A stretch of 64,000 nt of DNA from Cynocephalus volans (GCF_027409185.1 NC_084472.1:46611427-46675426); one strand, 5' to 3'; positions 21,840 to 33,190 are shown, counted from the first letter of the stretch. The notes: generated by a model not told the origin, from the letters alone. A program made the numbers and translations.

Positions 21840-21937
21840 TTTTTTTTTTTTTGTGTTTTATTTTATTTTATTTTTTTAAAAATTTTATTTTGTCGATATA
21901 CATTGTAGCTGATTAATGCTCCCCATCACCAAAACCT
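21840..21937 (-). mobile_element. 98-bp L1 3' tip insertion
   Basis: Poly(T)/T-rich tail followed by aattttattttgtcgatata, cattgtagctgattaatgct and ccccatcaccaaaacc. This is the last part of the L1-A-type 3' UTR in reverse. The 15-bp target duplication aacaattagaatttc is exact at 21825-21839 and 21938-21952. The copy stops exactly where the L1 template enters its G-rich GGGAGGGAGG tract, so the reverse transcriptase probably ended there. Confidence 0.92.
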
Positions 21938-22261
21938 AACAATTAGAATTTCAAAAAACTTATAGCTGCCACTGTGTTCTTGACAACTTCCCAAACTTTA
22001 CAGACTTTATGTTTAGAATAACAGTGATGTAAATGAATGTGATTTTCTTGATATTGTATAATGAAACATGTCAAACATTAGAAGATCTGCATAGCTCAGT
22101 AAACTAATGTCTCCAATGACCAAAGCATGATGTTACAAAATCATGTGTGGATAAAAGATCCATTCAAACTTCAAGCTAGATCAGTGGATTTTAATGTAAC
22201 AGGAAAAGTTTAGTGATTCAGTTTTAGATTCAACATCACAACGAACTTTAAGAATATGTCA

Positions 22262-22450
22262 TTTGTCACTCTCTTGTTCTCTGCTGAGCACAGAGGAAAG
22301 GCCACATGAAGACACATGAAGACACAGTGAGAAGGCACTGTCTACAAACCAGAAGGAGAGACCTCACCAGAAACTGACCATGCTGGCCCTTTGATCTTAG
22401 ACTTCCAGCCTCCAGAACTGTGAGAACATAATTGTCTGTTGTTTATATAT
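22262..22450 (+). mobile_element. MaLR-like LTR fragment
   Basis: Contains ggccacatgaagacacatga, cagtgagaaggcactgtcta, cttagacttccagcctccag and aactgtgagaacataattgt, the 3' half of a mammalian MaLR-type LTR in plus orientation. The local doubling of catgaagaca is a small tandem duplication. The stretch from 21953 to 22261 shows nothing I recognise. Confidence 0.65.
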
Positions 22451-22747
22451 ATTTCTTATCAAGTTTTAGTGTTGTACAAAGAAGAATATCCACAATTATT
22501 GGGAAAAGCTATTAAAATACTTTACACATCTGTGTGAAGCTGGGTTTTCTTCATCTATTTCAACAAAAACAACATATTACAACAGATTGAATGAAGAAGC
22601 AGAGATATGAATCTAATGTTTTCTCTTAAGGTACACATTAATTTGCAAAAACGTAAAACAAGGTCTCTCTTCTCACCATATATTTTTTCTTTTGAAAAAT
22701 AATTTAAAAAAAATATGTTAGCATGTAATGGTTTATTACTGTTATTT

Positions 22748-22849
22748 TTATTTTATTTTTTTTGGGTGGCTGGCTGGTATGGGGATCCAAACCTTTGACC
22801 TTGGTGTTATAACACCGTTCTCTAACCAACTGAGCTAATTGGCCAGCCC
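22748..22849 (-). mobile_element. tRNA-Ile-derived SINE, monomeric
   Basis: The minus strand reads GGGCTGGCCAATTAGCTCAG, TTGGTTAGAGAACGG, and ACACCAAGGTCAAAGGTTTG: an A-box and a B-box-like pair plus a tail (T-run at 22748-22763). It belongs to the same older monomeric type as the copy at 2941-3045. Confidence 0.8.
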
Positions 22850-23292
22850 AGTTTTAAATAAATTAATAAATGCTTAAACATTTCTCAGTTTTAATTTCTA
22901 ATATAGTAAATATTAATAGGTATAATTCACATAAACAAAAGTGCTTTGGGGATCCTCAATAATTTTAAAGAGTTTAAAGTTTGAGAACTGCTGGCTTAGG
23001 CTAATCAAAGAGTTCCTGGGGTAGGTATGGGCCCAGCTTTCCCTGAAACACATGGCTCCCCAATACCTAAACAGACTGGGGTCCTTTGAGGGAAGAAGAA
23101 GAGATGAAACCTTCAGAATTCCTCTGGGACCGTTCTACCTTCTTCAAACCTCAGGTGGTATGTAGTTATTTTCCCAAAATTAACTAAAACTGAATTTGTT
23201 TGTATTTTTCTGAGAATTTAAACCTGATGCTATAAAAAAACAAACAGGTAAGTATAAACAGTTGCAATCTTTATTATTTTTGAGGAGAGGAA

Positions 23293-23378
23293 TTTTAAAT
23301 ACTCATTCCTTTTGCATTTAACTTTTAAATACTCATTCCTATCAAAATTTTAAATACTCATTCCTTTTGCATTTAACT
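23293..23378. repeat. Local tandem duplication, three copies of an 18-mer
   Basis: The 18-mer ttttaaatactcattcct occurs exactly at 23293-23310, 23323-23340 and 23348-23365. The first and third are followed by tttgcatttaact. The spacing is unequal (30 and 25 bp), which suggests slippage or repeated short duplication rather than a standard satellite. Confidence 0.9.
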
Positions 23379-23379
23379 G

Positions 23380-23655
23380 TTAGAAATTTATCCTACAGAT
23401 ATATCCTAAAAGTTTGCTAAAATGCTCATTGCAGTATTGTTTGTCATGGCAAAAAAAAACTGGAAACAAACCTAAATGTCCACTAATAGAATAGTGACAG
23501 ATTTAATATAAAACATCCATACAATGGAGGGCTAAATTATTAAAATAAACTACTTAGATATATGTGTGTTATTATTGAAAGATCTCCAATATATTTTATT
23601 ATAAGCAAAATAGCAATTTTCTTAACAGTGGGTAAAATATGATCACTGCTCCAGT
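23380..23655 (+). mobile_element. Old L1 (L1M/HAL1-like) ORF2-end fragment
   Basis: Contains tgctcattgcagtattgttt, aactggaaacaaacctaaat, gtccactaatagaatagtga and catccatacaatggag, followed by aaagatctccaatatat. This is the 3' end of an old L1 ORF2 in plus orientation, with stops. Confidence 0.75.
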
Positions 23656-24075
23656 TGTCACAAATGTAGTGGCTTCAAGCTACAATAATTGTTAATTTTG
23701 CACACAAACTTGCAAGTTGAGAGGGCTTGGCAGGAGTAACTTGTCTTGCTCCACCTCGAGTGCACTGGGATGGCCTAAAGGCTGGGGGTGACCTGATATT
23801 TGGTACTAGAATCATCTAAAGGCTTTCTTATTCACATGTCTGGCAGTTGGTGTTGACTGCTGCCTGGAACTTGGCCTTTTTATGTGGTTGCATGGCTTCC
23901 TCACAGAGTGGTGGCTGGATTCCAAGAACAAGCATCTCAAAACACAGGAAGTGGAAAATGACTATTTCTTAAGTCCTGGGCCAAGAATTTGGCACAGCAT
24001 CACTTCTGCCATATCTTACCTGATCTTGAGTCAGTCGGTGAGCCCAGATTCAGGGCAGAGGATTTAGAGTCTACC
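23656..24075 (-). mobile_element. MLT1-like LTR fragment, reverse
   Basis: Phrases acaaatgtagtggcttcaag, ttcacatgtctggcagttgg and gttgactgctgcctggaact follow the MLT1 LTR consensus read in reverse. The ends are ragged. The downstream stretch to 24640 shows nothing I can name. Confidence 0.65.
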
Positions 24076-24639
24076 TCTTGGTAGGATGAGTGTCAGAATT
24101 TAGGGTTTATGTTTTAAAACCTCCACAATCCTATTTGTATAAAAATTTAAAAGCATACTTATGCAAAATGCAGATATGCGCAAGATTTTTTTTTTTTCCA
24201 GAGAGGTTGCATAAAATCTGGTAACAATGACTATGTTTTGGGGAGTGGGAATGTGGGTCCAGGGTAGGGTATGCAGAAAAAGAAGACTTTAATTTCTGAT
24301 TTTATACCTTATTGTACTATTATAATTTTTGTCCATGTGGATATATTTATTTTATTAAAAACAAACAAACAAAAACAACAAATCTTGAGTAGGAGTTTAG
24401 TCTTTTCTTGGGCTTCCATGTCAAGTATAGTATTGCATATACAAAGCGATTCTGTGAGGTCATTAGGACAGGTGTGACCGCCTCCATTTTCAGATGAAGA
24501 TCAGAATCTGGGTGTCATCCATTTCAGTGTCTTTTTCTACTTACTATGTGATTAAGGAAGACCCAGATCTGGAATTGGGCCTATCTACTTGGAGGGGAAA
24601 ATTTTTGTGTGCGGTCTTTTTTTTTTTTTGCTTTTTTAA

Positions 24640-25025
24640 TAATTATTTTTACATTTTACAATTTTTCTTTACTTTTATAGCAGTTTTAGTTTTACAGAAA
24701 AATTGAGGAGGAAGTACAGGTAATTCCCTCCTCTCACCCACATACATACAGTTTTTCACAGTATTGACATGTTACATTAGTGTGGTACATTTGTTACAAC
24801 TAGGAACCAATATTGACATATTATTAACAACTTAATTTTATATTAGGGTTTTCCCTTTGTAGTGTACAGTTCTGTGGGTTTTGCCTAATGCATAATGTCA
24901 TGTATTCACCATTACAGTATCGTGAAGAATAGTTTTGCTGCCCTAAAAATCCTCTGTCCTCCACCTGTTCATCTCTCCCTTCCATTCTCCCTCCCTCATC
25001 CCCTGAAATCCTAGTAACCACTGAT
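24640..25025 (-). mobile_element. Old L1 3' UTR fragment
   Basis: Contains gtgtggtacatttgttacaa, ttgtagtgtacagttctgtg, accattacagtatcgtgaag and cctagtaaccactgattttt, an L1M-type 3' UTR in reverse orientation. It abuts another L1 piece of a different subfamily. Confidence 0.75.
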
Positions 25026-25029
25026 TTTT

Positions 25030-25705
25030 TCCCATTACCTCAAACGTTTATCACTTCTTTGTGTTGGAAACATTAAAAATCCTCTTCTAGCTAATCAAAA
25101 TGACACAATAAATTGTCGTTAATTCTAGGTCACCCTACAGTGCTGTAGAACACTGTAGCTTATTCCCTTTACCTAGCTGTACTTTTGTATCTGTTAACCA
25201 ACCTCTCACTATCCCCCTTCCCCACTGCACTTCCCAGCCTCTGGTAACTGCCATTCCACTCTCTAATTCTATGTGATCAACTTTCTGAGCTTACACCTGT
25301 GAGTGAGAACACGCAGTGTTTCTCTTTCTGTTCCCGGTTTACTTTACTTAACGTAAGGTCCTCCGAGCTCATTCACGTTGCTGCAAATGGCAGAATGTCA
25401 TTCTTTTTATGGCTGACTAGTATTCCATTGTGTATATATACCACATTTTCTTTATCTATTCATTTGTTGATGGACATTTGGGCTGATTCTATGTCTTGGC
25501 TATTGTGAACAGTGCTGTAAGAAACATGGAAGTGCAAATATCTCTTTCACATACGAATTCTCTTTCCTTTGCATATATACTCAGTACTGAGATAGGTGGA
25601 TCATATGGTAGTTCTATTTGTAGTTCTTTGAAGAACCTCCAGACTATTTTACATAATGGTTTCACTAATTTACAATCCCACCAACAGTGTGTAAGAGTTT
25701 GGAGG
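25030..25705 (-). mobile_element. Old L1 3' UTR and ORF2-end fragment
   Basis: Starts with a 3' UTR like that at 3655-4085 (cattacctcaaacgtttatc, ttctttgtgttggaaacatt) and runs into the decayed ORF2 C-terminus (tagtattccattgtgtatat, cattcatttg-type text, caatcccaccaacagtgtgt). Reverse orientation, 5'-truncated at about 25705. Confidence 0.8.
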
Positions 25706-25884
25706 GGCAGATTTTGAATGTGCAGTCCTAGCAGATGTTGGGAAAAAGTCCAGGATGGGTGCTTGAGGCTAACTCCAAAGCATGTGTTGATAACTGTAAC
25801 TCTCCTAGCTTCTATCTAGCACATTGTCTGCCTAGAACCAAAGTTCGCTTAATAAATAGTATAAAAGTCTCCTTACTAGTCAAA

Positions 25885-26005
25885 TATACCCCCCCAGCTG
25901 CCTCCACCCTCAATCACAGGCATGATAAAGTGGAAACTTGATCTTACTACTCTCCTGCTCAAAATCCTTCAATGCCTCCCACTTTTACCTCTAGGAAAAG
26001 AAGAA
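25885..26005 (+). repeat. L2 fragment
   Basis: Contains cttgatcttactactctcct, gctcaaaatccttcaatgcc and tcccacttttacctctagga, in the order of the L2 consensus. Diverged. Confidence 0.6.
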
Positions 26006-26009
26006 ATCT

Positions 26010-26105
26010 AATACCTGTGTTGTGTGCTAGACACTATATTAAATGCTTTGTATGAATTAATTCATATGATTCTTTCGATAACCCTGTGATATGCATGCTA
26101 TATTT
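26010..26105 (-). repeat. MIR fragment
   Basis: Contains gtgtgctagacactatatta, aatgctttgtatgaattaat and gataaccctgtgatatgcat, matching the reverse of the MIR 3' part. Confidence 0.65.
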
Positions 26106-26319
26106 TTAAGGGGGGGGCCAATTTTCATTTTATTTTGTCAATATATTGGTGTTTGATTATTGTGGCCCATTACGGAAACCTCCCTCCCTCCTCCCTCTCC
26201 CCCCTCCCTCCCAACAATGTCTTTTCTGTTCCCTTGTCGTATCAACTTCAAGGAATTGTAATTGTTGTGCCTTCTTCCTCCCCGCCACCCCATTTTTTTG
26301 TGTATTTATTTATTTATTT

Positions 26320-29045
26320 TTAGCTCCCATGAATAAGTGAGAACACATGATATTTCTCTTTCTGTGCCTGACATTTTTCACTTAATATAATTCTCTCTAG
26401 GTCCATCCATGTCATTGCAAATGGCAGTATTTCATTCTTTTTTATAGCAAAGTAGTATTCCATTGTGTAGATATACCACAGTTTTCGTATCCACTCATCT
26501 GATGATGGACATTTGGGCTGGTTCCAACTCTTAGCTATTGTAAAGAGTGCTGCAGTGTACATTGGGGAACAGGTACACCTTCGACTTGATGATTTCCATT
26601 CCTCTGGGTATATTCCCAGCAGTGGGATAGCTGGGTCATATGGTATCTGCAATTGTTTGAGGAGCCTCCATACCATTTTCCATAGAGGCTGCACCATTTT
26701 GCAGTCCTACCAACAATGTATGAGAATTCCTTTTTCTCTGCAACCTCACCAGCATTTATTTTTCACAGTCTTTTGGATATTAGCCATCCTAACTAGGGTG
26801 AGATGATATCTCAGTGTGGTTTTGATTTGCATTTTCCAAATGCTGAGTGATGTTGAGCATTTTTTGTATGTCTGTTGGCCATTCGTATATCTTCCTTTGA
26901 GAAATGCCTATTTAGCTCTTTTGCTCATTTTTAAAGTGGGTTGCTTGTTTTTTTCATGTAAAGTTGTTTGAGTTCCTTGTATATTCTGGATATTAATCTT
27001 TTGTCAGATGTATATTTTGAAAATATTTTCCCTCACTTTGTTTGGCTGTCTTTTGACTCTGTTAATTGTCTCTTTTGCTGTGCAGAAGCTTTTTAGTTTG
27101 ATATAATCCCATTTATTTATTTTTCGTTTGGTTGCTTCATGTATTCATGAAGTCTGTGTCCAGTCCTATTTCCTGAAGTGTTTCTCCTGTTTTCTTTAAG
27201 AAGTTTTATTGTTTCAGGGTGTATATTTAATTCTTTAATCCATTTTGAGTTGACTTTAGTGTATGGTGAGAGGTATGTGTCTAGTTTTATTCTCCTGCAT
27301 ATTGATATCCAGTTATCCCAGCACCATTTGCTGAAGAGGCTATCTCTTCCCCAGTGTATAGGGTTGGTGCCTTTGTCAAAGATCAGATGGCTGTAGGTGT
27401 GTGGGTTGATTTCTGGATTCTCTATTCTATTCCATTGGTCAGTGTGTCTGTTTTCATGCCAGTACCATGCTGTTTTGGTTATTGTAGCTTTGTAGTATAG
27501 TTTAAAGTCAGGTAGTGTTATGCCTCCAGCTTTATTTTTTTTGCTCAGCATTGCTTTCGCTATGCGTGGTCTTTTGTTATTCCTTATAGATTTCTGGATA
27601 GTTTTTTCCATTTCTGAGAAAAATGTTATGGGAATTTTGATGGGGATCCCATTGAATTTGTATATCACTTTGGGTAGTATGGACATTTTCACAATGTTGA
27701 TTCTTCCAATCCATGAGCATGGTATATCTTTCCATTTTCTTGTATCCTCTCTAATTTCTCTCAGCAGTGGTTTGTAGTTCTCATTATAGAGATGTTTCAC
27801 ATCCTTGGTTAACTCTATTCCTAAGTATTTTATTTTTTTGGTGGCTATTGTAAATGGGCAAGCTTTCTTGATTTCTCTCTCTGCATGTTCACTGTTGGAG
27901 AATAGAAATGCTATTGATTTTTGTGTGTTGATTTTGTATCCTGCTACTGTGCTGAAATCATTTATCAACTCCAAGAGTTTTTTTGTAGAGGCTTTAGGCT
28001 GTTCGATATACAGGATCATGTCATCGGCAAACAGGGACAGTTTGACTTCATCTTGTCCAATCTGGATGCCCTTTATTTCCTTCTCTTCTCTGATTGCTCT
28101 GGCTAGTACTTCCAACACTATGTTGAATAGGAGTGGTGAGAGTGGGCATCCTTGTCTAGTTCCTGTTCTTAAGGGAAAAGCTTTCGGCTTTTCCCCATTC
28201 AGGATGATATTGGCAGTGGATTTATCATATATGGCTTTAATTATGTTGAGATACTTTCCATCTATACCTAACTTGTAGAGAGTCTTTATCATGAACAAGT
28301 GTTGAATTTTATCAAATGCTTTTTCAGCATCTATAGAGATGATCATATGGTCCTTGTGTTTGATTTTATTGATATAGTGTATCACATTTATTGATTTGCG
28401 TATGTTGAACCAACCTTGCATCCCTGGGATGAATCCCACTTGATCATGGTGTATGATTTTGCGTATGTGTTGCTGTATTCTGTTAGCTAGTATTTTAGTG
28501 AGGATTTGTGTGTCTATATTCATCAAGGATATTGGCCTGTAGTTTTCTTTTTTAGTTATATCTTTACCTGGTTTTGGTATCAGGACGATGTTTGCTTCAT
28601 AGAATGAGTTTGGGATATTTGCGTCTGTTTCAATATTTTGGAATAGTTTGTAAAGAATCGGTGTCAATTCCTCTTTGAATGTTTGGTAAAGTTCTGCTGT
28701 GAATCCATCTGGTCCTGGGCTTTTCTTTATTGGGAGCCTTCTCATAACAGCTTCAATCTCCTTTATTGTTATTGGTCTGTTCAGATTTTCTACATCTTCT
28801 TGGCTCAGTTTTGGTAGCTTGTGTGTCTTCAGGAATTTATTCATTTCCTCCAGATTTTCAAATTTGTTGGCATATAGTTGTTTATAGTATTCTTGAATGG
28901 TTCCTTGTATTTCAGATGTATCAGTTGTAATATCACCTTTTTCATTTCTAATGTTTGTTATTTGGATCTTCTCTCTCCTTTTTTTAGTTAGCTGTGCTAA
29001 TGGCTTCTCAATTTTATTTATCTTTTCAAAAAACCAATTTTTCAT
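26320..29045 (-). pseudogene. L1-B ORF2, reverse transcriptase to C-terminus, broken
   Basis: Two blocks remain open: 27117-29045 (642 codons) and 26320-26697 (125 codons). The first covers the linker and the whole reverse transcriptase, including [23 protein letters not shown] and FADDMIL. Its frame is lost after KLLKEN near 27195 by a small deletion. The second covers the C-terminal end. Between them (26698-27116) stops and shifts destroy the Cys-motif region. The upstream end is broken near 29045 by a stop just before the [10 protein letters not shown] segment. Not functional as ORF2, although the polymerase domain is still readable. Confidence 0.85.
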
Positions 29046-29373
29046 TCATTGATCTTTTGTATTGTTTTTTGGGTTCCAATTTTCATTAAGTTCTGCTCTG
29101 ATCTTAATGATTTCTTTCCATCTGCTAACTTTGGGTTTGGATTGTTCTTGTTTTTCTAGTTCTTTAAGGTGAAGTATTAGGTTGTTCACTTGCCATCTTT
29201 CCATTCTTCTGAAGTAAGCATTTAATGTGATAAATTTCCCACTTAGTACTGCTTTTGCAGTATCCCACAGGTTTTGGTATGATGTATCATTATTTTCATT
29301 AATTTCAATAAATTTTTTGATTTCCTGTTTGATTTCTTCTTGGACCCATATGTCATTAAGTAAAATGCTGTTT

Positions 29374-30667
29374 TTTTTTTTTTTTTTTTTTTTTTTTATT
29401 TTATTTTATTTTATTTTTATTTTATTTTTTAATTTTATTTTGTCGATATACATTGTAGCTGATTATTGCTTCCCATCACCAAAACCTCCCTCCCTTCTCC
29501 CTCCCCCCCTCCCCCCCGACAATGTCCTTTCTGTTTGCTTGTTGTATCAACTTCAAATAATTGTGGTTGTTATATCTTCTTCCCCCCCCCCGGTTTGTGT
29601 GTGTGTGTGTATGTGTGTGTGTGAATTTATATATTAATTTTTAGCTCCCTCCAATAAGTGAGAACATGTGGTATTTCTCTTTCTGTGCCTGACTTGTTTC
29701 ACTTAATATAATTCTCTCAAGGTCCATCCATGTTGTTGCAAATGGCAGTATTTCATTCGTTTTTATAGCTGAGTAGTATTCCATTGTGTAGATGTACCAC
29801 GTTTTCCGTATCCACTCATCTGATGATGGGCATTTGGGCTGGTTCCAACTCTTGGCTATTGTAAAGAGTGCTGCGATGAACATTGGGGAACAGGTATACC
29901 TTCGACTTGATGATTTCCATTCCTCTGGGTATATTCCCAACAGTGGGATGGCTGGGTCGTATGGTAGATCTATTTGCAATTGTTTAAGGAACCTCCATAC
30001 CATTTTCCATAGAGGCTGCACCATTTTGCAGTCCCACCAACAATGTATGAGAGTTCCTTTTTCTCTGCAGCCTCGCCAGCATTTATCGTTCACAGTCTTT
30101 TGGATTTTAGCCATCCTAACTGGGGTTAGATGGTATCTCAATGTGGTTTTGATTTGCATTTCCCGGATGCTGAGTGATGTTGAGCATTTTTTCATATGTC
30201 TGTTGGCCATTTGGATATCTTCCTTAGAGAAACGCCTACTTAGCTCTTTTGCCCATTTTTTAATTGGGTTGCTTGTTTTCTTCTTGTAAAGTTGTTTGAG
30301 TTCCTTATATATTCTGGATATTAATCCTTTGTCAGATGTATATTTTGCAAATATTTTCTCCCACTCTGTTGGTTGTCTTTTAACTCTTTTAATTGTTTCT
30401 TTTGCTGTGCAGAAGCTTTTTAGTTTGATATAATCCCATTTGTTTATTTTTCCTTTGGTTGCCCGTGCTTTTGGGGTCGTATTCATGAAGTCTGTGCCCA
30501 GTCCTATTTCCTGAAGTGTTTCTCCTATGTTTTCTTTAAGAAGTTTTATTGTCTCAGGGTGTATATTTAAATCCTTAATCCATTTTGAGTTGATTTTAGT
30601 ATACGGTGAGAGGTATGGATCTAGTTTCATTCTCCTGCATATCGATATCCAGTTATCCCAGCACCAC
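29374..30667 (-). mobile_element. Young 5'-truncated L1 (L1-C) inserted in L1-B
   Basis: A 1.29-kb L1 3' end, same strand as its host, with an A-rich tail (29374-29430), 3' UTR and the last 341 codons of ORF2. The 16-bp target duplication aagtaaaatgctgttt is exact at 29358-29373 and 30668-30683. The C-terminal ORF2 protein differs from L1-A at about 8 of 341 residues, so the two belong to the same recent subfamily. It splits the endonuclease/reverse-transcriptase linker of L1-B. Confidence 0.93.
29641..30667 (-). pseudogene. L1-C ORF2 C-terminal fragment, open but headless
   Basis: Open from [16 protein letters not shown] to the natural end FSLIGGS and a TAA at 29641. It keeps the Cys motif ([18 protein letters not shown]). 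An apparent Met at the start comes from the host junction and not from an ORF2 start codon. There is no endonuclease or polymerase domain, so it is a dead fragment. Confidence 0.88.
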
Positions 30668-30683
30668 AAGTAAAATGCTGTTT

Positions 30684-31443
30684 AATTTCCGTGTGTTTGT
30701 ATAGTTTCCAGAATTTCACTTGTTATTGATTTCTAATTTTCATGCATTGTGGTCTGAAAAAACACATGGGATAATTCCAATTTTTTTGAATTTGTTGAGA
30801 CTTGATTTGTGACCTAACATGTGATCTATCCTGGAGAATGATCCATGTGCTGAGGAGAAGAATGAATATTCTGAGGTTCTTGGATGGAATGTTCCATGGA
30901 TATCTGCCAAGTCCAACTTGTCTAGTATGATGTTTTGATCTGTGTTTTTCTGCTGATTCTTTGCCCAGATGATCTGTCCAGTATTGACAGTGGGCTGTTC
31001 AAGTCCCCTGCCATTATGGTAATAGTGTCTGTTTCCTTCTTTAGGTCTAATAGAGTTTGTTTTACAAATCTGGCTGCTCCAACATTGGGTGTATATATAT
31101 TTATGATTGTTCTGTCTTCTTGATGGATGAATCATTTTATCATTATGTAGTGTCCCTCATTATCTCTTTTTATAATTTTTAGTTTAAAGTCCATTTTATC
31201 AGATATAAGAATAGCTACTCCAGCCTTTTTTCATTTCTGTTTGCATGGTAAATCTTTTTCCATCCTTTCACTCTTAGTCTATGTGAGTCTTGATGGGTGA
31301 GGTGGGTCTCTTGAAGGCAGCATATAGTTAGTTGGGTCCTCCTTTTTAATCCCATCAGGCAGTCTGTGTCTTTTGATTGGGGAATTTAAGCCTTTTACAT
31401 TAAGAGTTGTTATCAAAAAGTGTTGATTTAATACTAGCATTTT
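30684..31443 (-). pseudogene. L1-B ORF2 endonuclease region, broken
   Basis: Resumes L1-B after the L1-C insertion. Readable pieces include [20 protein letters not shown] and a terminal FSDHNA, but several stops and shifts separate them: the GDLN and QETHL parts are in other frames. The start ATG region near 31443 reads as a changed leader. No endonuclease could be made. Confidence 0.82.
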
Positions 31444-31630
31444 ATTGATGATTGTTTGGATGTGTTAGGTGTCTTTTGTTCCTTTCTTTCTGATTTACTG
31501 TTTGTTTTCTGTATTTGTTGGTTCCTTGGGTTGTAGATAGCCTTTTTGTTTGTTTGTTTTCTCTTCATGAATGCCATTTTTATTATACTAGTGAGTTTTG
31601 ATTTTTCTCAGGTTTTTATGGCAGTGGTAG

Positions 31631-32758
31631 TTATTTTTCAGGTTCCAAACCCAGTACTCCCTTGAGAATTTCTTGTAAGGGTGGTCATGTGGTAGTGAAC
31701 TACCGCAGTTTTTGTTTATCTGAGAAATATACTATTTGCCCTTCATTTCAGAAGGATAGCCTTGTGGGGTAGAGTATTCTTGTCTGGCAATCTCTGTCTT
31801 TTAGTATTTTGAATATATCATCCCATTCCTTTCTGGCTGTTAGGGTTTGTGATGAAAAGTCTGATGTTAGTTTTTTTTTTTTTGTGACTGGTAAGGGGAT
31901 CATAACCCTTGGCTTGGTGTCGCCTGCACTGCACTCAGCCAGTGAGTGCACCGGCCATCCCTATATAGGATCCAAACCCGTGGCCTTGGCACTCCCAGCG
32001 CTGCTGCACTCCCAGGACCACACTGTCCTGAGTGAGCCACGGTGTCGGCCCCTGATGTTAGTCTGATTGGGGCTCCCTTATAGGTGATTTGACGCTTCTC
32101 TCTTGAAGCTTTTTAGATTGTCTCTTTGTCTTTGAGTTTTGCCAATTTGACTATGACATGTCTTGGAGAAGACCTTTTTGGGTTGAATACGTTTGGGAAT
32201 CTTTGAGCTTCCTGAATCTGAAGATCTGTGTCTTTTCCAATAACTGGGAAGTTTTCTGCCACTATTTTGTTGAATATGTTTTCAATGCAATCTCCTTTTT
32301 CCTCCCCTTCTGGAATACCCATGGCTCGGATCTTTGAGCACCTAAGGTTGTTGATATCTCTCTCAGATTTTCTTCAATGCCTTTAATTCTTTTTTCTTTT
32401 TTTTTTGTCTGCCTGTGTTATTTCAAACAGTCCATCTTCAAGGTCTGAAGTTCTCTCTTCTACTTCTGCAAGCCTCTGGTTAAACTCTCTGTTGTGTTTT
32501 TTATTTCGCTGAATGAATTCTTCAGTTCGGCAAGCTCTACTACATTCTTTTTCAGGGCATTGATTTCATTGTACATTTCTTCTTTCAGGTCCTGTATACT
32601 TTTCCTCATTTCATCATGTTGTCTAGCTGAGTTTTCTTGTATCTCATTCAGTTTCCTTACAATTATCACTCGAAATTCCTTGTCAGGTATTTCAAGGGCT
32701 TCTTGTTCTATAGGACCTAGAGCTTTAGAGTTATTTCCTTCTTCTGGCAAATTATTGA
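31631..32758 (-). pseudogene. L1-B ORF1, broken by SINE and frameshifts
   Basis: The C-terminal part (31748-31870 and 32062-32322, with VIVKLAKLKDKETI), the RRM-like start MGIPEGEEKGD and the coiled coil (32460-32750, LKKNVVELAELKNSFSEI) are all recognisable. A 181-bp SINE sits inside the C-terminal domain at 31871-32051, and frames change near 32330-32460. The N-terminus (LPEEGNNSKALGPIEQEALE) differs from the L1-A type, a sign of an older subfamily. Confidence 0.85.
31871..32051 (-). mobile_element. tRNA-Ile-derived SINE, longer two-part form
   Basis: Minus strand: a head GGGCCGACACCGTGGCTCAC, then the GATCCTATATAGGGATGGCC joint, a second tRNA-like half (CACTGGCTGAGTGCAGTGC), CCAAGCCAAGGGTTATGATC, and an A-tail (T-run at 31871-31883). 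The target duplication ctgatgttag is exact at 31861-31870 and 32052-32061. Same form as the copies at 52785 and 55517. Confidence 0.92.
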
Positions 32759-33059
32759 ACCTGAAGTGTGGGTTGTGGAAACCTCAACTTTGTAGCCAAG
32801 TTGGACAGAAGTGTGGGTAGCCTTGAGAGCCAGTACTTGCAACTGACATCTGAAGTAGGGGCAGTCTTTTGGGGCTTAGCCTTTAAACCCTTGGTGTATG
32901 ATGATAACTCCAGGTGGTGTCAGAATTGAGCTGAGTTGTTGGACACTAGCCGGTGTCAAAGAATTGGTTATTGGCATGGAAAATCTCCACATTTGGTGTC
33001 AGAAGCTTTCTCAGGTGGGAAAAATACCTTTCAACTACTAATTTATTTTTCATGTTTTT

Positions 33060-33190
33060 GCTTCCCCGTTAATAACCATGAGCTCCTATGGGAAAGAAAA
33101 AAGGACCAAGCATCCTCATCTTTGTGTGCTATTCTAGAACTGTCTGGCATATTGTACATGCTCAATAACTACTTGCTGGTAATGGAAGGA
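33060..33190 (+). repeat. L2 3' end fragment
   Basis: Contains catgagctcctatgggaaag, then gaactgtctggcatattgta and catgctcaataactacttgc, the L2 3' end motif order. Diverged. Confidence 0.55.

Larger units (their letters stand above)
26120..33010 (-). mobile_element. Near full-length older L1 (L1-B), interrupted twice
   Basis: Colinear with L1-A across the 3' UTR (26120-26319), ORF2, spacer, ORF1 and part of an older-type 5' UTR (to about 33010). Two later insertions interrupt it: L1-C at 29374-30667 and a SINE at 31871-32051. Both frames carry stops and shifts. The 5' UTR is unlike those of L1-A and L1-D and recalls older L1M/L1P-type leaders (ttggtgtcagaag at the far end). I could not resolve a target duplication. 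Confidence 0.88.
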
